Positions 7,616 to 16,935 of a stretch of 64,000 bases of DNA are shown here, piece by piece (position 1 is the stretch's first letter; each line of letters opens with the position of its first letter). Origin of the DNA: Paenibacillus etheri (GTDB lineage Bacteria > Bacillota > Bacilli > Paenibacillales > Paenibacillaceae); contig NZ_LCZJ02000033.1 in assembly GCF_001012825.1 (NCBI RefSeq), forward strand, positions 102,518-166,517. The letters are read 5' to 3'. The position numbers and the translations under genes were made by a program. The notes under the pieces were generated by a model that saw nothing but the letters and a program-made list of their open reading frames with translations, was not told where the DNA came from and searched no databases.

Positions 7616-8083
7616 TTAGGATTCGGTTGGTTGATCGTTCAATTCTTCGAAATAATCATAGACTTCGTTTAACAGCTCCATTAACGAATCTGTCTTATCT
7701 TTGCCCATATAATCAATCATACCTTTAAAGGTATTTCGGGATTTCGTCACGGCCATTTCGGCCAAATGCTCTCCTTTTTCCGTAAGCGTGATCTCACTGA
7801 TTCGGCGATCCTGAGCATCGGCAGAACGTACTACATATCCCTGTGCAATCAGGCTATTGACCATCTGTGTAACCGTAGGAGAAGTGACTTTAAGAAACTT
7901 GCTGATATCTGAAACCGTCTGGCCCTTCTTCCCTTCCCGTTCCTTGCCAAGCTTTAAAGAGACCAACATCCGAACCTCACTAGGCTTCAATCCCCAGACC
8001 GTAGTTTTACGCCAGTTCATCCTGGAAAATTGCTGAAAAGCTTCCCTTAGTCCATCCACATTCTGATATTTATCTTCGTTCAT
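7616..8083 (-). CDS. MarR-family transcriptional regulator
   Basis: 155 residues, MarR winged helix. VSDISKFLKVTSPTVTQMVNSLIAQGYVVR is followed by the wing SADAQDRRISEITLTEKGEHL. It is convergent with the DHA2 pump and divergent from the amidase, so its target may be itself, the amidase or the pump. GGGGTG precedes the ATG. An ATACT-A-AGTAT dyad (8109-8119) overlaps its predicted -10 (TATACT), compatible with autoregulation. Confidence 0.88.
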   Translation of the reverse strand: MNEDKYQNVDGLREAFQQFSRMNWRKTTVWGLKPSEVRMLVSLKLGKEREGKKGQTVSDISKFLKVTSPTVTQMVNSLIAQGYVVRSADAQDRRISEITLTEKGEHLAEMAVTKSRNTFKGMIDYMGKDKTDSLMELLNEVYDYFEELNDQPTES

Positions 8084-8297
8084 TAGTACACCCCATAAGA
8101 TCCATTTAATACTAAGTATAGCCTAATCGGGCATAAAAAAGAATTGATAGATGTCAGCTCTATTTTCAAATCATTACTAGCGAGATGTATAATGAGATAA
8201 GAAGAATGGGCTTTGTCGTCCTTTACCGACGATAACTGTTAAATCGTTATATTTAAAATACAGGCAGTTCCTGCCTATTCGAAAGAGGTTACCTATC

Positions 8298-9794
8298 ATG
8301 TCCTTTTCTTATTCTACATATGATGCTCTAGGGCTTGCTTCGCTTGTCAAAGCACGTGAAGTCTCCCCTCGTGAGCTTATCGAAGCCGCCTTCGCTCGGC
8401 TAGATGAAGTCAATCCAGTCCTTAATGCGGTTGTACGCACTCGTAGAGAAGCTGCTCTTAAGGAAGCTGACGAAATGCCTGTTCATGATAGCTCTCGCCC
8501 GTTTGCTGGCGTTCCTTTTCTGCTCAAGGATATCTCCCAAGCTATCGCTGGAGAACCGCTTACTTCGGGTGCCATGCTAATGAAAGACAATATTGCTAGA
8601 CGCGACTCGAACTACGTAGCACGAATCAGAAACAGCGGTTTTATTCCGCTTGGACATACGAATACGCCAGAATTCGGCCTCAAAAATATAACCGAGAACG
8701 TCATTCACGGCCCGGCACGTAATCCGTGGAATCCCGAATATTCCCCTGGAGGTTCGAGTGGTGGCGCAGCAGCTGCGGTAGCTTCTGGTATTGTTCCGGC
8801 AGCGGGAGCTAGTGATGGCGGCGGCTCGATCCGTATCCCTGCCTCCTTCACCGGCTTGTTCGGACTGAAGCCAACCCGTGGACGCACCCCAGTAGGACCA
8901 GGTGTAGGCCGTCAATGGCAAGGAGCTTCTATTGATTTTGCATTGACAAGGTCCGTACGTGATAGTGCGGCTATGCTGGATCTACTACAGGTTGTGCAGC
9001 CAGAGGCTGCTTTTCAAACACCGCTATATCCGGGCGTCTATCTGGATGATCTATTCAAGCCAACACAGCGAAAACTACGCATAGCGTTCACAACAGCATC
9101 TCCAGTAGGTACTCCTGTAACGAATGAAGCAGTAATTGCTGTGCTCAAGACTGTGAAATGGCTCGAAGCTGAGGGGTATGAAGTTGAAGAAAAGCTGAGT
9201 CCAGTAAATGGTGTAAGGCTGATGGAGAATTACTATACGATGAATACCGGGGAAGTGGCAGCGATGTTCGTATCGCTGGAAAAAATGATGGGACGTTCCA
9301 TTTCTTCCAGTGAAGTCGATATCGTTACTTGGGTCCTTGGGGAAGCCGGAAGAAAAGTCTCTGCGGCAGAATTTGTGCATAGTCTGGATGAATGGGATAT
9401 TGCAGCCGCTCAAATGGCAGGTCTGCTTAACCGCTACGATCTGTATATCACACCAACAAATGCAGATTCAGCTCCTAAGATTGGCGAGTTAACGCATAGC
9501 TCTGCTGAAATCGAAAAATTGCTGCATGTACATGAGTTGCCGAAAGAGGAACAAGAGCGAATGATTTACGCTATGTTTAAACCAAGCCTAACCTACACAC
9601 CGTTCACCCAGCTCGCCAATTTGACGGGTCAGCCAGCTATGAGCGTTCCCGTCCATCTGTCGCGAGAGGGTCTGCCGATGGGGGTACAGGTAATGGCTGC
9701 TAAAGGCCGGGAAGATTTACTGCTTCAGCTTGCAGCCCATCTTGAACAATCCGAGCTGTGGGTAGGGATGACAGGGAATCCGCTCTTTCCATGA
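8298..9794 (+). CDS. amidase-signature family enzyme
   Basis: 498 residues. The complete amidase-signature Ser-cisSer-Lys triad is visible: K77 in [10 protein letters not shown]153 in [15 protein letters not shown], and nucleophile S177 in [24 protein letters not shown]. The S153-S177 spacing of 24 equals that in fatty acid amide hydrolase. Such enzymes hydrolyse amides in the cytoplasm; the substrate cannot be read from sequence. It lacks the gatB/gatC neighbours expected for the tRNA amidotransferase subunit GatA. AAAGAGG lies 9 bases before the ATG. Confidence 0.92.
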   Translation: MSFSYSTYDALGLASLVKAREVSPRELIEAAFARLDEVNPVLNAVVRTRREAALKEADEMPVHDSSRPFAGVPFLLKDISQAIAGEPLTSGAMLMKDNIARRDSNYVARIRNSGFIPLGHTNTPEFGLKNITENVIHGPARNPWNPEYSPGGSSGGAAAAVASGIVPAAGASDGGGSIRIPASFTGLFGLKPTRGRTPVGPGVGRQWQGASIDFALTRSVRDSAAMLDLLQVVQPEAAFQTPLYPGVYLDDLFKPTQRKLRIAFTTASPVGTPVTNEAVIAVLKTVKWLEAEGYEVEEKLSPVNGVRLMENYYTMNTGEVAAMFVSLEKMMGRSISSSEVDIVTWVLGEAGRKVSAAEFVHSLDEWDIAAAQMAGLLNRYDLYITPTNADSAPKIGELTHSSAEIEKLLHVHELPKEEQERMIYAMFKPSLTYTPFTQLANLTGQPAMSVPVHLSREGLPMGVQVMAAKGREDLLLQLAAHLEQSELWVGMTGNPLFP

Positions 9795-9826
9795 TGAATT
9801 AGAGGGAACAGGTTGCAAACCTTACG

Positions 9827-10426
9827 CTACTCCTGCTCACGCCCGCAAATGCCATAGAAGAAGAGATGGATGGCTTCCTCAAGGAAAGCATCTATATCTT
9901 CTTGTTTGCTGGCTTCATCCAGCATTTCTCCTGAACTTCGCATATACATTCCTATAAATGAAAGTATCCCTTTGGTGGACACTTTATTTGAAATTTCTCC
10001 TCGCGCTTTTCCATCCTCCACCATCTTGACCATCAATGGTAAAACGTCGTTCGTATACCGTTCTTCAATATAATGAAACATTTCCTGGTCCTCAATCATG
10101 AGCTCCTTTACAGTCACGGGAGACAATGAACTGTAGGTTTCTCTCTCCATCGTCATAATGTATTCAATGATCTCTTTTAGAGAATGCGCTCCATGAATGT
10201 AATCTTCAAATTCACGAATGGCCTTCTCTATAAAGTCCTTAAAGGACTCACTAAGCAGTGCCTCCTTACTGCCAAAATAATTATAAATCGTTACCTGTGA
10301 GACCCCTGCTTCTTTCGCGATGTCTGCGATCCGGAGACGTTTGGGTTCCCAGCTCTTGAGCATCTCCATAGTAGTCTTCATAATTTTAAGTTTTTTCTGT
10401 GCTGCTCTTTTCTCAAATCCGTTCAT
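9827..10426 (-). CDS. TetR/AcrR-family transcriptional regulator
   Basis: 199 residues from the internal ATG (MNGFEKRAAQ), chosen because AGGGTGG is 5 bases upstream; the longer start at 10447 has none. The N-terminal HTH is classical: LRIADIAKEAGVSQVTIYNYFGSKEALL. The C-terminal ligand domain is not assignable. It is divergent from a two-gene ABC exporter, so it probably represses that pair. An 8-bp-arm inverted repeat lies between them. Confidence 0.9.
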   Translation of the reverse strand: MNGFEKRAAQKKLKIMKTTMEMLKSWEPKRLRIADIAKEAGVSQVTIYNYFGSKEALLSESFKDFIEKAIREFEDYIHGAHSLKEIIEYIMTMERETYSSLSPVTVKELMIEDQEMFHYIEERYTNDVLPLMVKMVEDGKARGEISNKVSTKGILSFIGMYMRSSGEMLDEASKQEDIDAFLEEAIHLFFYGICGREQE

Positions 10427-10472
10427 GCTATCCACCCTTAACTTCATTATATAGAGCGCTCATTTAAATTTA

Positions 10473-10500
10473 ATGAAATATTTAGGATTAATTATTTCAT
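10473..10500. promoter_or_regulatory. inverted repeat, candidate TetR operator
   Basis: ATGAAATA (10473-10480) pairs with TATTTCAT (10493-10500) across 12 bases, between the divergent TetR and ABC genes. GAGCGCTC (10454-10461) is a second short dyad nearer the TetR gene. Confidence 0.45.
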
Positions 10501-10592
10501 AATTAGATTGACTTCGTTATTCACTAGGAATAATATAACATATGAAATATCCAATTAGTAATAGTTCATTATTTTGCAGTGGGGGTGGCGGC

Positions 10593-11480
10593 ATGCTTGT
10601 AGTTGAAGGCTTAACCAAACGTTTTTCGAATGGCAAAGGAATCGAAGATGTTACGTTTACCGTTAATAAAGGTGAGGTATTTGGGTTTCTGGGACCTAAT
10701 GGCGCGGGTAAATCTACGACCATAAGACATATCATGGGATTTATGTTGCCGGATCAAGGATATGCGAGCATTCATGGACTCGATGTATGGAAAGCACAAG
10801 GCACAGTCCAGAAGCATATCGGCTATCTACCCGGTGAAATCAACTTTTTTGACGGGATGACGGGCATCTCCTTCCTTAAGTTCATGTCTGGTATGCAAGG
10901 GATGAGGAACACTACCAAACGCGACCACCTGATTGAAAGACTGCAATTTGACGCCGCAACTCCGATCCGCAAAATGTCAAAGGGAATGAAGCAAAAAGTC
11001 GGTATTGTCGCAGCTTTTATGCACAATCCTGAAGTTATTATTCTGGATGAACCCACCTCGGGACTCGACCCGCTTATGCAAAAGGTATTTATAGATCTCG
11101 TATTAGAGGAAAAAGCAGCCGGAACCACATTTCTAATGTCCTCTCACAGCTTTCAAGAAATTGAGCGTACCTGTGACCGAGCTGCAATCATTAAAGACGG
11201 ACGTATCATCACTGTGAAAAATATCCACGAATTGCAATCGATGCAGCGGAAGCTGTTTGAGGTTGTTTTCGCGAATCGCGAAGATGCAGAACAATTTGCC
11301 GCCTCCGGTCTACAAGTGGAAGCTCATGAAGGGAATATGGTCCGCATTGCCGTTCAAGGCAATTACGATCGATTCATTCAGGAGACCGGTAAATATAATA
11401 TCCGCAGTATGGATGTGTTCACGCAGAATCTAGAGGACATTTTCATGGACTATTATGACCGTGAGGGGGCCGTGCAATGA
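10593..11480 (+). CDS. ABC exporter ATP-binding subunit
   Basis: 295 residues. Walker A is GPNGAGKST (34-42). The signature is degenerate (MSKGMKQK in place of LSGGQ), as in many drug and antibiotic-export ATPases. Walker B is VIILDEPTSGLDP and the H-loop His is in SSHSFQEIE. The C-terminal 75 residues are the usual accessory domain of CcmA/BcrA-type ATPases. The start is set at the internal ATG because GGGGGTGG lies just upstream. The stop overlaps the start of the permease gene by 4 bases (ATGA), so the two are translationally coupled. Confidence 0.9.
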   Translation: MLVVEGLTKRFSNGKGIEDVTFTVNKGEVFGFLGPNGAGKSTTIRHIMGFMLPDQGYASIHGLDVWKAQGTVQKHIGYLPGEINFFDGMTGISFLKFMSGMQGMRNTTKRDHLIERLQFDAATPIRKMSKGMKQKVGIVAAFMHNPEVIILDEPTSGLDPLMQKVFIDLVLEEKAAGTTFLMSSHSFQEIERTCDRAAIIKDGRIITVKNIHELQSMQRKLFEVVFANREDAEQFAASGLQVEAHEGNMVRIAVQGNYDRFIQETGKYNIRSMDVFTQNLEDIFMDYYDREGAVQ

Positions 11481-12289
11481 ATCTTCCACTCTATAAAGAA
11501 ATGATGAGGGTGAACCTCAAAGGCATTATGAATTACGCCTTCGGTTCTGCCTTCTATATTCTGTTTATGATCTGGCTATATCCAGGGATCGCCGGAAGTA
11601 CACAAGCCATTGATGACCTCATTAAAGCTATGCCGGAAGGTGTGGGTAAAGCTTTTGGGTTAAATAGCGGATTCACCAGTGCTGAAGCTTTTATCTCAGG
11701 GGAATATTACGGGCTTATTCTGGTACTGATTCTATCCATTGTATGTGTACAAATGTCAACGCAGCTCATGGCTCGACTCGTGGATCGTGGCTCTATGGCT
11801 TATCTGCTCATAGCACCAACTACGCGGAGAAAAGTAGCTACCACGCAGGCGCTTGTACTCACAACAGCTTTGCTCCTGATTATGGGTGTAACCACACTAG
11901 CAGGATTATTAGGCAAAGCATGGTTTCTCGGCAGTGAATTTGAATTTAACAGTGGCCGATTTGTTCAATTGAATACCGTGGCCTTTTTATTGTTCTTTGC
12001 CGTTGGGGGACTTACTTTTCTTATATCTTCGGTATGTAATGATGAGAAAAAAGCGCTTGGAATTTCCGGCGCTATCACTTTTGGATTCTTCACTCTAGAT
12101 CTGCTCGGTAAAATAAGCGATAAACTGGAGGGGTTACGTTACCTAACCTTATTCTCCTTCTATCAGCCTGGCAAAATCGTTCAAGGAAACGTGGAAATTG
12201 TTCAGGTTTCTAGTTGGTTACTGTTGATCGGTATTCTCGCTTTTGCCATAGGGATCGAACTGTTCAGACGACGGGATCTTCCATTATAA
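11477..12289 (+). CDS. ABC-2-type exporter permease subunit
   Basis: 270 residues with six predicted membrane segments. The pattern is short N-terminal cytoplasmic part, TM1 near 20-38, and four to five TMs from about 75 to the C-terminus, ending in the basic RRRDLPL. This layout matches the ABC-2 permease partner of BcrA/CcmA-type ATPases. It overlaps the ATPase gene by 4 bases. The pair probably expels a toxic or antibiotic-like compound under the divergent TetR regulator; the substrate is unknown. Confidence 0.85.
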   Translation: MNLPLYKEMMRVNLKGIMNYAFGSAFYILFMIWLYPGIAGSTQAIDDLIKAMPEGVGKAFGLNSGFTSAEAFISGEYYGLILVLILSIVCVQMSTQLMARLVDRGSMAYLLIAPTTRRKVATTQALVLTTALLLIMGVTTLAGLLGKAWFLGSEFEFNSGRFVQLNTVAFLLFFAVGGLTFLISSVCNDEKKALGISGAITFGFFTLDLLGKISDKLEGLRYLTLFSFYQPGKIVQGNVEIVQVSSWLLLIGILAFAIGIELFRRRDLPL

Positions 12290-12291
12290 GA

Positions 12292-12335
12292 AAAGAGGCG
12301 CTCCAATAGCATGTGGCTACTGAAGCGTCCCCTTT
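12292..12335 (+). terminator. probable terminator of the ABC exporter operon
   Basis: AAAGAGGCGCT pairs with AGCGTCCCCTTT with one mismatch and one bulge. The T-run is short, so this is a moderate call. It may serve both strands. Confidence 0.45.
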
Positions 12336-12379
12336 AATAAATAGAAGAATATAATAAGCTCCTTCACACTAGAGAAGCA

Positions 12380-13384
12380 TTATTTTAAAATATAAGAATT
12401 TAGACGCCGAAGGCGTTTATGCTTGTGATTCGTATCCGGTCTAGGGACACCAAAGTTTGGCGTTCCATCTTCATTCCACTGGATCACTTGCACACGCGCG
12501 TGACGATTAGGATCATATAATGGGTCTCCTACAATCTCCTTATAGCTTCTGGCATGGAACACTAGGATATCCTGTGTGCCATCCTCTGAGACTGTAAAGC
12601 TATTATGTCCCGGACCATATTGACCGTTTTCTTCAGAAGTCGTAAACACGGGTTCTGGTGTTTTGACCCATGATTTCGGATCCATTAAATCACTATTCTC
12701 ATCAGCGGTTAACAATCCCATACAGTAGTTATGATCTGTTGCACTTGCCGAGAAAGTCATGAAAATACGTCCATTGCGCTTAAGAACCGCCGCACCCTCA
12801 TTCACCAAGAATCCGATTTTTTCCCATTCATATTCAGGCGTGGTGATGCACACCTGCTCTCCTTTTAATGTCCAAGGATTCTCCATTTCAGAGATATACA
12901 TATTAGAATTACCAGGAACATCAGGATCCTTTTGTGCCCAAACGTAGTATCTGACCCCTCTGTGTTCAAAAGTGGTTGCATCCAAGGCAAAGGATTCCCA
13001 TTTCGTTTTGATTTGGCCCTTTTCCACCCACTCACCTTCCAAAGGATTTACGGATGAATTTTCTATGGCAAACATACGATGATCAAACAAGCCATCTTTC
13101 GTATCGGAGGTATGTGCAGCTGCAAAATACACGTACCATTTCCCACCAATATAGTGAATCTCAGGCGCCCAAATATTGGCGCTCATTAAGCCAGTTTCAT
13201 GCTTAACCCAAATCGTCTTGCCCTCAGCCTCTGCTAATCCCTGAATGGATTCAGAACGGCGAAGCTCGATTCTATCAAACTCCGGAACCGAAGCTATGAA
13301 ATAATAATAACCATCAGTATGTTTATAAATCCATGGATCTGCTCTTTGCTCAATAAGTGGATTTTTCGCTTTGAATTCTCTCAT
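12380..13384 (-). CDS. GH43 family glycosidase (probable arabinofuranosidase/arabinan-oligomer hydrolase), cytoplasmic
   Basis: 334 residues without signal peptide, a five-bladed beta-propeller GH43. The catalytic base Asp is in QRADPWIYK (D16), the pKa-modulating Asp in FALDATTFE, and the acid Glu in VNEGAAVLK. ANIWAPEIH and GPGHNSF are also typical. The start at 13384 is set by GGAG 9 bases upstream. It is the last gene of an importer operon, so it probably cleaves imported arabino-oligosaccharides. The last 15 residues (KHKRLRRLNSYILK) are basic, unlike the rest, and overlap a dyad repeat (12403-12418) also found at 5028-5043, suggesting a tail replaced by an element end. Exact specificity is unsure. 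Confidence 0.85.
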   Translation of the reverse strand: MREFKAKNPLIEQRADPWIYKHTDGYYYFIASVPEFDRIELRRSESIQGLAEAEGKTIWVKHETGLMSANIWAPEIHYIGGKWYVYFAAAHTSDTKDGLFDHRMFAIENSSVNPLEGEWVEKGQIKTKWESFALDATTFEHRGVRYYVWAQKDPDVPGNSNMYISEMENPWTLKGEQVCITTPEYEWEKIGFLVNEGAAVLKRNGRIFMTFSASATDHNYCMGLLTADENSDLMDPKSWVKTPEPVFTTSEENGQYGPGHNSFTVSEDGTQDILVFHARSYKEIVGDPLYDPNRHARVQVIQWNEDGTPNFGVPRPDTNHKHKRLRRLNSYILK

Positions 13385-13488
13385 GATGACAACTCCTATA
13401 TCTCTCTTTATTTTTAATTTTATGGGTGACCAAAACACACCCTTCCTTGTAAGAAGGCAAGGTGTATTTAAGTTTATGTTCATTTGAT

Positions 13489-14400
13489 CTACCCTTTAAT
13501 ACCTGAATTCAAGTTAATAGATTGAACGAAGTATTTTTGAGCAAATATAAATAGCAGTAAGGTTGGAATGATCGCCAAGATCGCCGACCCCATTAATTGT
13601 CCGATCATACGATAGTTTCCATAGATATCTTGTAGCAAGAGCAAACCAGCTGTAACCGGCATTTTGTCTACATCTGTGTATACGATAACCGGCCAGAGGA
13701 AGTCATTCCAAGATCCCGTAAAGGAGAACAATCCACAAACAATCAAAATCGGCTTCACTAACGGTAATATAATTTGCGCAAAAATTCTAAAATCACTAGC
13801 ACCATCAACTTTTGCAGACTCATCTAATTCTTTTGGGATACCGTTCATAAACTGTCTGACCAAGAAGATATTCCCCATACCCGCAAGACCAGGAATGATC
13901 ATTGCCCAGGAAGTATTCACCCAACCAAAGGAATCAATAATTTTATAAGAAGGAATCAAGTTAACAACTCCGGGGAAGAAGGAAATCCCTAACAAAGTAA
14001 AGAACAGTGTGTCCCTTCCTTTAAAGTTAATACGAGTATAACCAAAGCCTGTAATCGAAATCACAATAACCACCAGAATAGTGTGGGATGTCGCGATAAA
14101 CAATGAATTGCCTAACCAACGCAGAATCGGAGCTGTAGAAGTATTGTTCAGAATCGTAACATAGTTCTCAAAGACCCATGTTTCAGGAAATAGTCTAAAA
14201 CCCGAGGAAACCACTTCCGTTTGTGATCTAAAAGACGTAGAAATTCCGAATATAACAGGAATGATCCAAATTACACAAAGAATAATTAGAAATGTATAGG
14301 ATACATATTTTGAAATGCTGATATTGGAGGATCCTTTTACTTTGCCTGGTCTATTTACAACTGGACGATTATCTAGGCCATTTACCGCCTGATTTGACAT
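13489..14400 (-). CDS. CUT1 sugar ABC transporter permease (MalG-type)
   Basis: 303 residues with six predicted TMs. The EAA loop that contacts the ATPase is present as ELDESAKVDGASDFRIFAQIILPLVKP. The N-terminal cytoplasmic extension (about 30 residues) is somewhat long for the family. It lies 55 bases after the partner permease and about 100 before GH43. No ATPase gene is in the window, so it probably uses a shared MsmX-type ATPase encoded elsewhere. Confidence 0.93.
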   Translation of the reverse strand: MSNQAVNGLDNRPVVNRPGKVKGSSNISISKYVSYTFLIILCVIWIIPVIFGISTSFRSQTEVVSSGFRLFPETWVFENYVTILNNTSTAPILRWLGNSLFIATSHTILVVIVISITGFGYTRINFKGRDTLFFTLLGISFFPGVVNLIPSYKIIDSFGWVNTSWAMIIPGLAGMGNIFLVRQFMNGIPKELDESAKVDGASDFRIFAQIILPLVKPILIVCGLFSFTGSWNDFLWPVIVYTDVDKMPVTAGLLLLQDIYGNYRMIGQLMGSAILAIIPTLLLFIFAQKYFVQSINLNSGIKG

Positions 14401-14454
14401 TTTGGTACACCTACCTTTTCCATTTCCTTGTTAATCAATTAGTTTCAGAGAACC

Positions 14455-15333
14455 CTAAGTAGCATTTCGGTTCATTACATAATATTGCAGTGCTGAGATT
14501 ACCAAGATCACTAACCCCAATAACACTGCCATAGCGGATGCCATCCCTGCGATGGATTCACCATTACCGAAAGCTAATTGACGAATATACATCATGAGGA
14601 CGTGTGTACTTTGTCGAGGCCCGCCATCGGTCATCATTAACGGTTGGCCGAATACATTGAAGGCACCCGCAGTTGTCATAACAAAGGTATAAATTAATGG
14701 AAAACGAATAGATGGCAAGGTGATACTTGTGAATCTTTTAATTGAACCCGCACCATCAAGCTCGGCTGATTCATATAACTCTTGCGCAACTCCGCTTAAG
14801 GAAGCACGATAAATAATCATGTTGCCCCCAATCCCACCCCATAGTGTGATTACAATGATAATAATCCACGCATACGGCTGATTTGCAGGCCAAGCAATTT
14901 GTGATCCAAACAGATTTCCCGTGATCCCCAGTTGTTTATTAAAGATCAAAAGCCAGATTAGCGCGGCCGCAGAAATCGAAATCAAGCCCGGAATATAGAG
15001 AATAGATTGAATTAAGCTCTTCATTTTAACTTTTTTATGTTCTAGTGCAACAGCAACCATTAATGGGATAACTATTAATAATGGAACAGAGAGACCTACA
15101 AAGATCAACGTATTTTTCAGACCTCTGAAAAATTGAGTATGAAACGTTGATTTGCCATCAAAAAGAATCGCCTTATAATTATCAAAACCGACCCATACCG
15201 GGTCACTCATTAGATTCCACTTTGTAAAGGAAGCATAAATCCCATAAATCGTTGGCAGTAAAATGAAGACAGCAAACAAAATGACATGCGGACCTACAAA
15301 GAAGGCAGGTGCCCAATTTATTTTCTTTTTCAT
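14455..15333 (-). CDS. CUT1 sugar ABC transporter permease (MalF-type)
   Basis: 292 residues, six TMs, with the EAA motif ELYESAELDGAGSIKRFTSITLPSIRFP. It is the second gene of the importer operon. A stem-loop (15359-15389) separates it from the binding-protein gene, a usual arrangement that lets the binding protein be made in excess. Confidence 0.93.
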   Translation of the reverse strand: MKKKINWAPAFFVGPHVILFAVFILLPTIYGIYASFTKWNLMSDPVWVGFDNYKAILFDGKSTFHTQFFRGLKNTLIFVGLSVPLLIVIPLMVAVALEHKKVKMKSLIQSILYIPGLISISAAALIWLLIFNKQLGITGNLFGSQIAWPANQPYAWIIIIVITLWGGIGGNMIIYRASLSGVAQELYESAELDGAGSIKRFTSITLPSIRFPLIYTFVMTTAGAFNVFGQPLMMTDGGPRQSTHVLMMYIRQLAFGNGESIAGMASAMAVLLGLVILVISALQYYVMNRNAT

Positions 15334-15358
15334 AGGAATTCATTTCTCCTTTTACACA

Positions 15359-15389
15359 AAGTAATGCACCACTTGATGGCACATTACTT
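15359..15389 (-). promoter_or_regulatory. intercistronic stem-loop between binding-protein and permease genes
   Basis: AAGTAATG is separated by 15 bases from its complement CATTACTT, extended by further pairs (GC/GC). There is no T-run, so an RNA-stability or partial-termination element is more likely than a full terminator. Confidence 0.5.
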
Positions 15390-15412
15390 CGTACAATCTA
15401 TTCTATTTCGCT

Positions 15413-16660
15413 TTATTTCGCTGCACTGCTGCTTTCTGCGATCTTATCTTCTACGAACTTCTGCATGGTTGCCAAGGTTTCATCTAGATCAACGTTACCG
15501 CGGACGATATCTGCGCAATAAGTATCTACTGCTTCTGCAATGTATGGATAGTACTCATATGTGTAAATGTAAAGGGATTCAATTTCTTTTTCATTAGAAG
15601 TAAAGAAGGATTGCATGTAACTTTGGTATTCCGGACTTTGGTTAACTACGTTACTTGCTACGTTTTGACCAGCTTTGGCCCATTCCATTGAGTTTGTACG
15701 TACATATTCCAAGAAGTTAGCAATACCCACTTCTTTTTCGTCTGTTCTCTTGTCGTTCTTGAGCATAGCGAACAAGTGAGAAGAGGATCTATTCGTGAAT
15801 TTATCAGCGGTTGGAGAATAAATGTTAGTCACACCAAAGTTCAAGCCTTCAACTCCAGCATGTGCTGTAGAACTCCAAGTTCCGTCTGTGGAGAAGAGTA
15901 CGTTTTGGGATTGGAACATCAAGTAACCGTCTTCACCAAATGGAGTCATCAAGCCAGCATCAGCAATTTTCTTAACGTCTTCAAAGGCTTGTTTAAATAC
16001 TGGGGAGTTAACAGCCGGTTTGCCATCTGCCTGAATATCTCCACCCAAGTTTTGAATTTGAGCCAGAATAACCCATCCGAGCAAGGCATCATTAACTACA
16101 TAGTCGCCTTCATCCAATTTACCTTGTAAGGAAAGCATTTCATCAATCGTAACAACGTTATCATCCAAGAAAGATTCAGCATTATATTTCTTGAGCAAAT
16201 CTTTATTGTAATACATTACGTTACTGTGGATATCAAGAGGTACTGTGTATTGTGTTCCGTCGATATTACCAGTGTTCCAAGCTTGTGGTAAGTAATTCTC
16301 AGCTTTTAGTTCAGGTTGTGCTGGCAATACGGTATCTTGCATTGATTCTAAGACACCTTGCTTAACAAACCCAGGAACACGGTCAGCGTGGATAATTGCT
16401 AAATCAGGAACACCTTTGCTGGAAGCCAAAACGGTAGAAATTTTTGTGTACATATCAGCTGTAATAACGTGCTTCACTTTAATCTCTGGATTCGTTGCAT
16501 TGTAGTCTTTAACGATTTGATCCATATAAGCACCATCATCACCGGTCAGTGGTGTCCAGAACGTAATCGTCTTACTACTATCATCTTTACCACCACATCC
16601 TGCTAACACTGTCGTTAACATCATAACCGTTGCTAATACTACTCCGAATTTCTTTTTCAT
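15413..16660 (-). CDS. sugar ABC transporter substrate-binding lipoprotein
   Basis: 415 residues, SBP_bac_1 type. The start at MKKKFG is preceded by GGGGGAGAG; the longer reading from 16699 is not. The signal peptide is hydrophobic and ends in the lipobox LAGC, so the mature protein is a membrane-anchored lipoprotein starting at that Cys. TPLTGDDGAYMDQIVKDYNATNPEIKVKH is typical of the N-terminal lobe. It is first in the operon with two permeases and GH43, next to arabinan enzymes, so arabino-oligosaccharides are the likely ligand (inference). It is driven by a well-formed promoter with an operator-like palindrome in its spacer and a candidate cre at the start point. Confidence 0.93.
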   Translation of the reverse strand: MKKKFGVVLATVMMLTTVLAGCGGKDDSSKTITFWTPLTGDDGAYMDQIVKDYNATNPEIKVKHVITADMYTKISTVLASSKGVPDLAIIHADRVPGFVKQGVLESMQDTVLPAQPELKAENYLPQAWNTGNIDGTQYTVPLDIHSNVMYYNKDLLKKYNAESFLDDNVVTIDEMLSLQGKLDEGDYVVNDALLGWVILAQIQNLGGDIQADGKPAVNSPVFKQAFEDVKKIADAGLMTPFGEDGYLMFQSQNVLFSTDGTWSSTAHAGVEGLNFGVTNIYSPTADKFTNRSSSHLFAMLKNDKRTDEKEVGIANFLEYVRTNSMEWAKAGQNVASNVVNQSPEYQSYMQSFFTSNEKEIESLYIYTYEYYPYIAEAVDTYCADIVRGNVDLDETLATMQKFVEDKIAESSSAAK

Positions 16661-16714
16661 TACTCTCTCCCCCTGCAGCTGTAATGTTAAGATAATCATT
16701 CACGTTAACTTTGT

Positions 16715-16728
16715 TGGAAACGATTAAC
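16715..16728 (-). promoter_or_regulatory. candidate cre (CcpA) site
   Basis: On the minus strand GTTAATCGTTTCCA matches 11 of 14 positions of TGWAANCGNTNWCA. It covers the predicted transcription start (about 16730), a place where CcpA represses. Confidence 0.4.
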
Positions 16729-16736
16729 TTAAGATT

Positions 16737-16766
16737 AGTATACAGTCGCTTTGAAAGCGTAGTCAA
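16737..16766 (-). promoter_or_regulatory. predicted sigma-A promoter of the arabino-oligosaccharide importer
   Basis: -35 TTGACT (16766-16761), 18-bp spacer, -10 TATACT (16742-16737). Inside the spacer is the perfect dyad CGCTTT-C-AAAGCG (16747-16759), a likely repressor site. Confidence 0.6.
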
Positions 16767-16800
16767 TAACTTTTAAATAAACTTAATAGATTTTTTTGAA

Positions 16801-16828
16801 ACTTAATTAACCTTTTGGTTCATTAAGT
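16801..16828. promoter_or_regulatory. 28-bp inverted repeat, candidate operator of the divergent ArsR-type regulator
   Basis: ACTTAATTAACC (16801-16812) and GGTTCATTAAGT (16817-16828) are complementary at 11 of 12 positions around a TTTT centre. It lies between the importer promoter and the regulator gene. Confidence 0.55.
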
Positions 16829-16935
16829 GGATGTGAAATCGATATATTATTTACTTCAGTTACCTTTCGTGTTACTTTATATAGAGATTAATAAACTTTA
16901 CAGTATATGAAATTACTTTGAAAGAAGTGGATAAA

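Noticed and set aside
8298-9794. GatA subunit of the tRNA amidotransferase
   Set aside because: No gatB or gatC nearby and the regions outside the amidase signature do not look like GatA.
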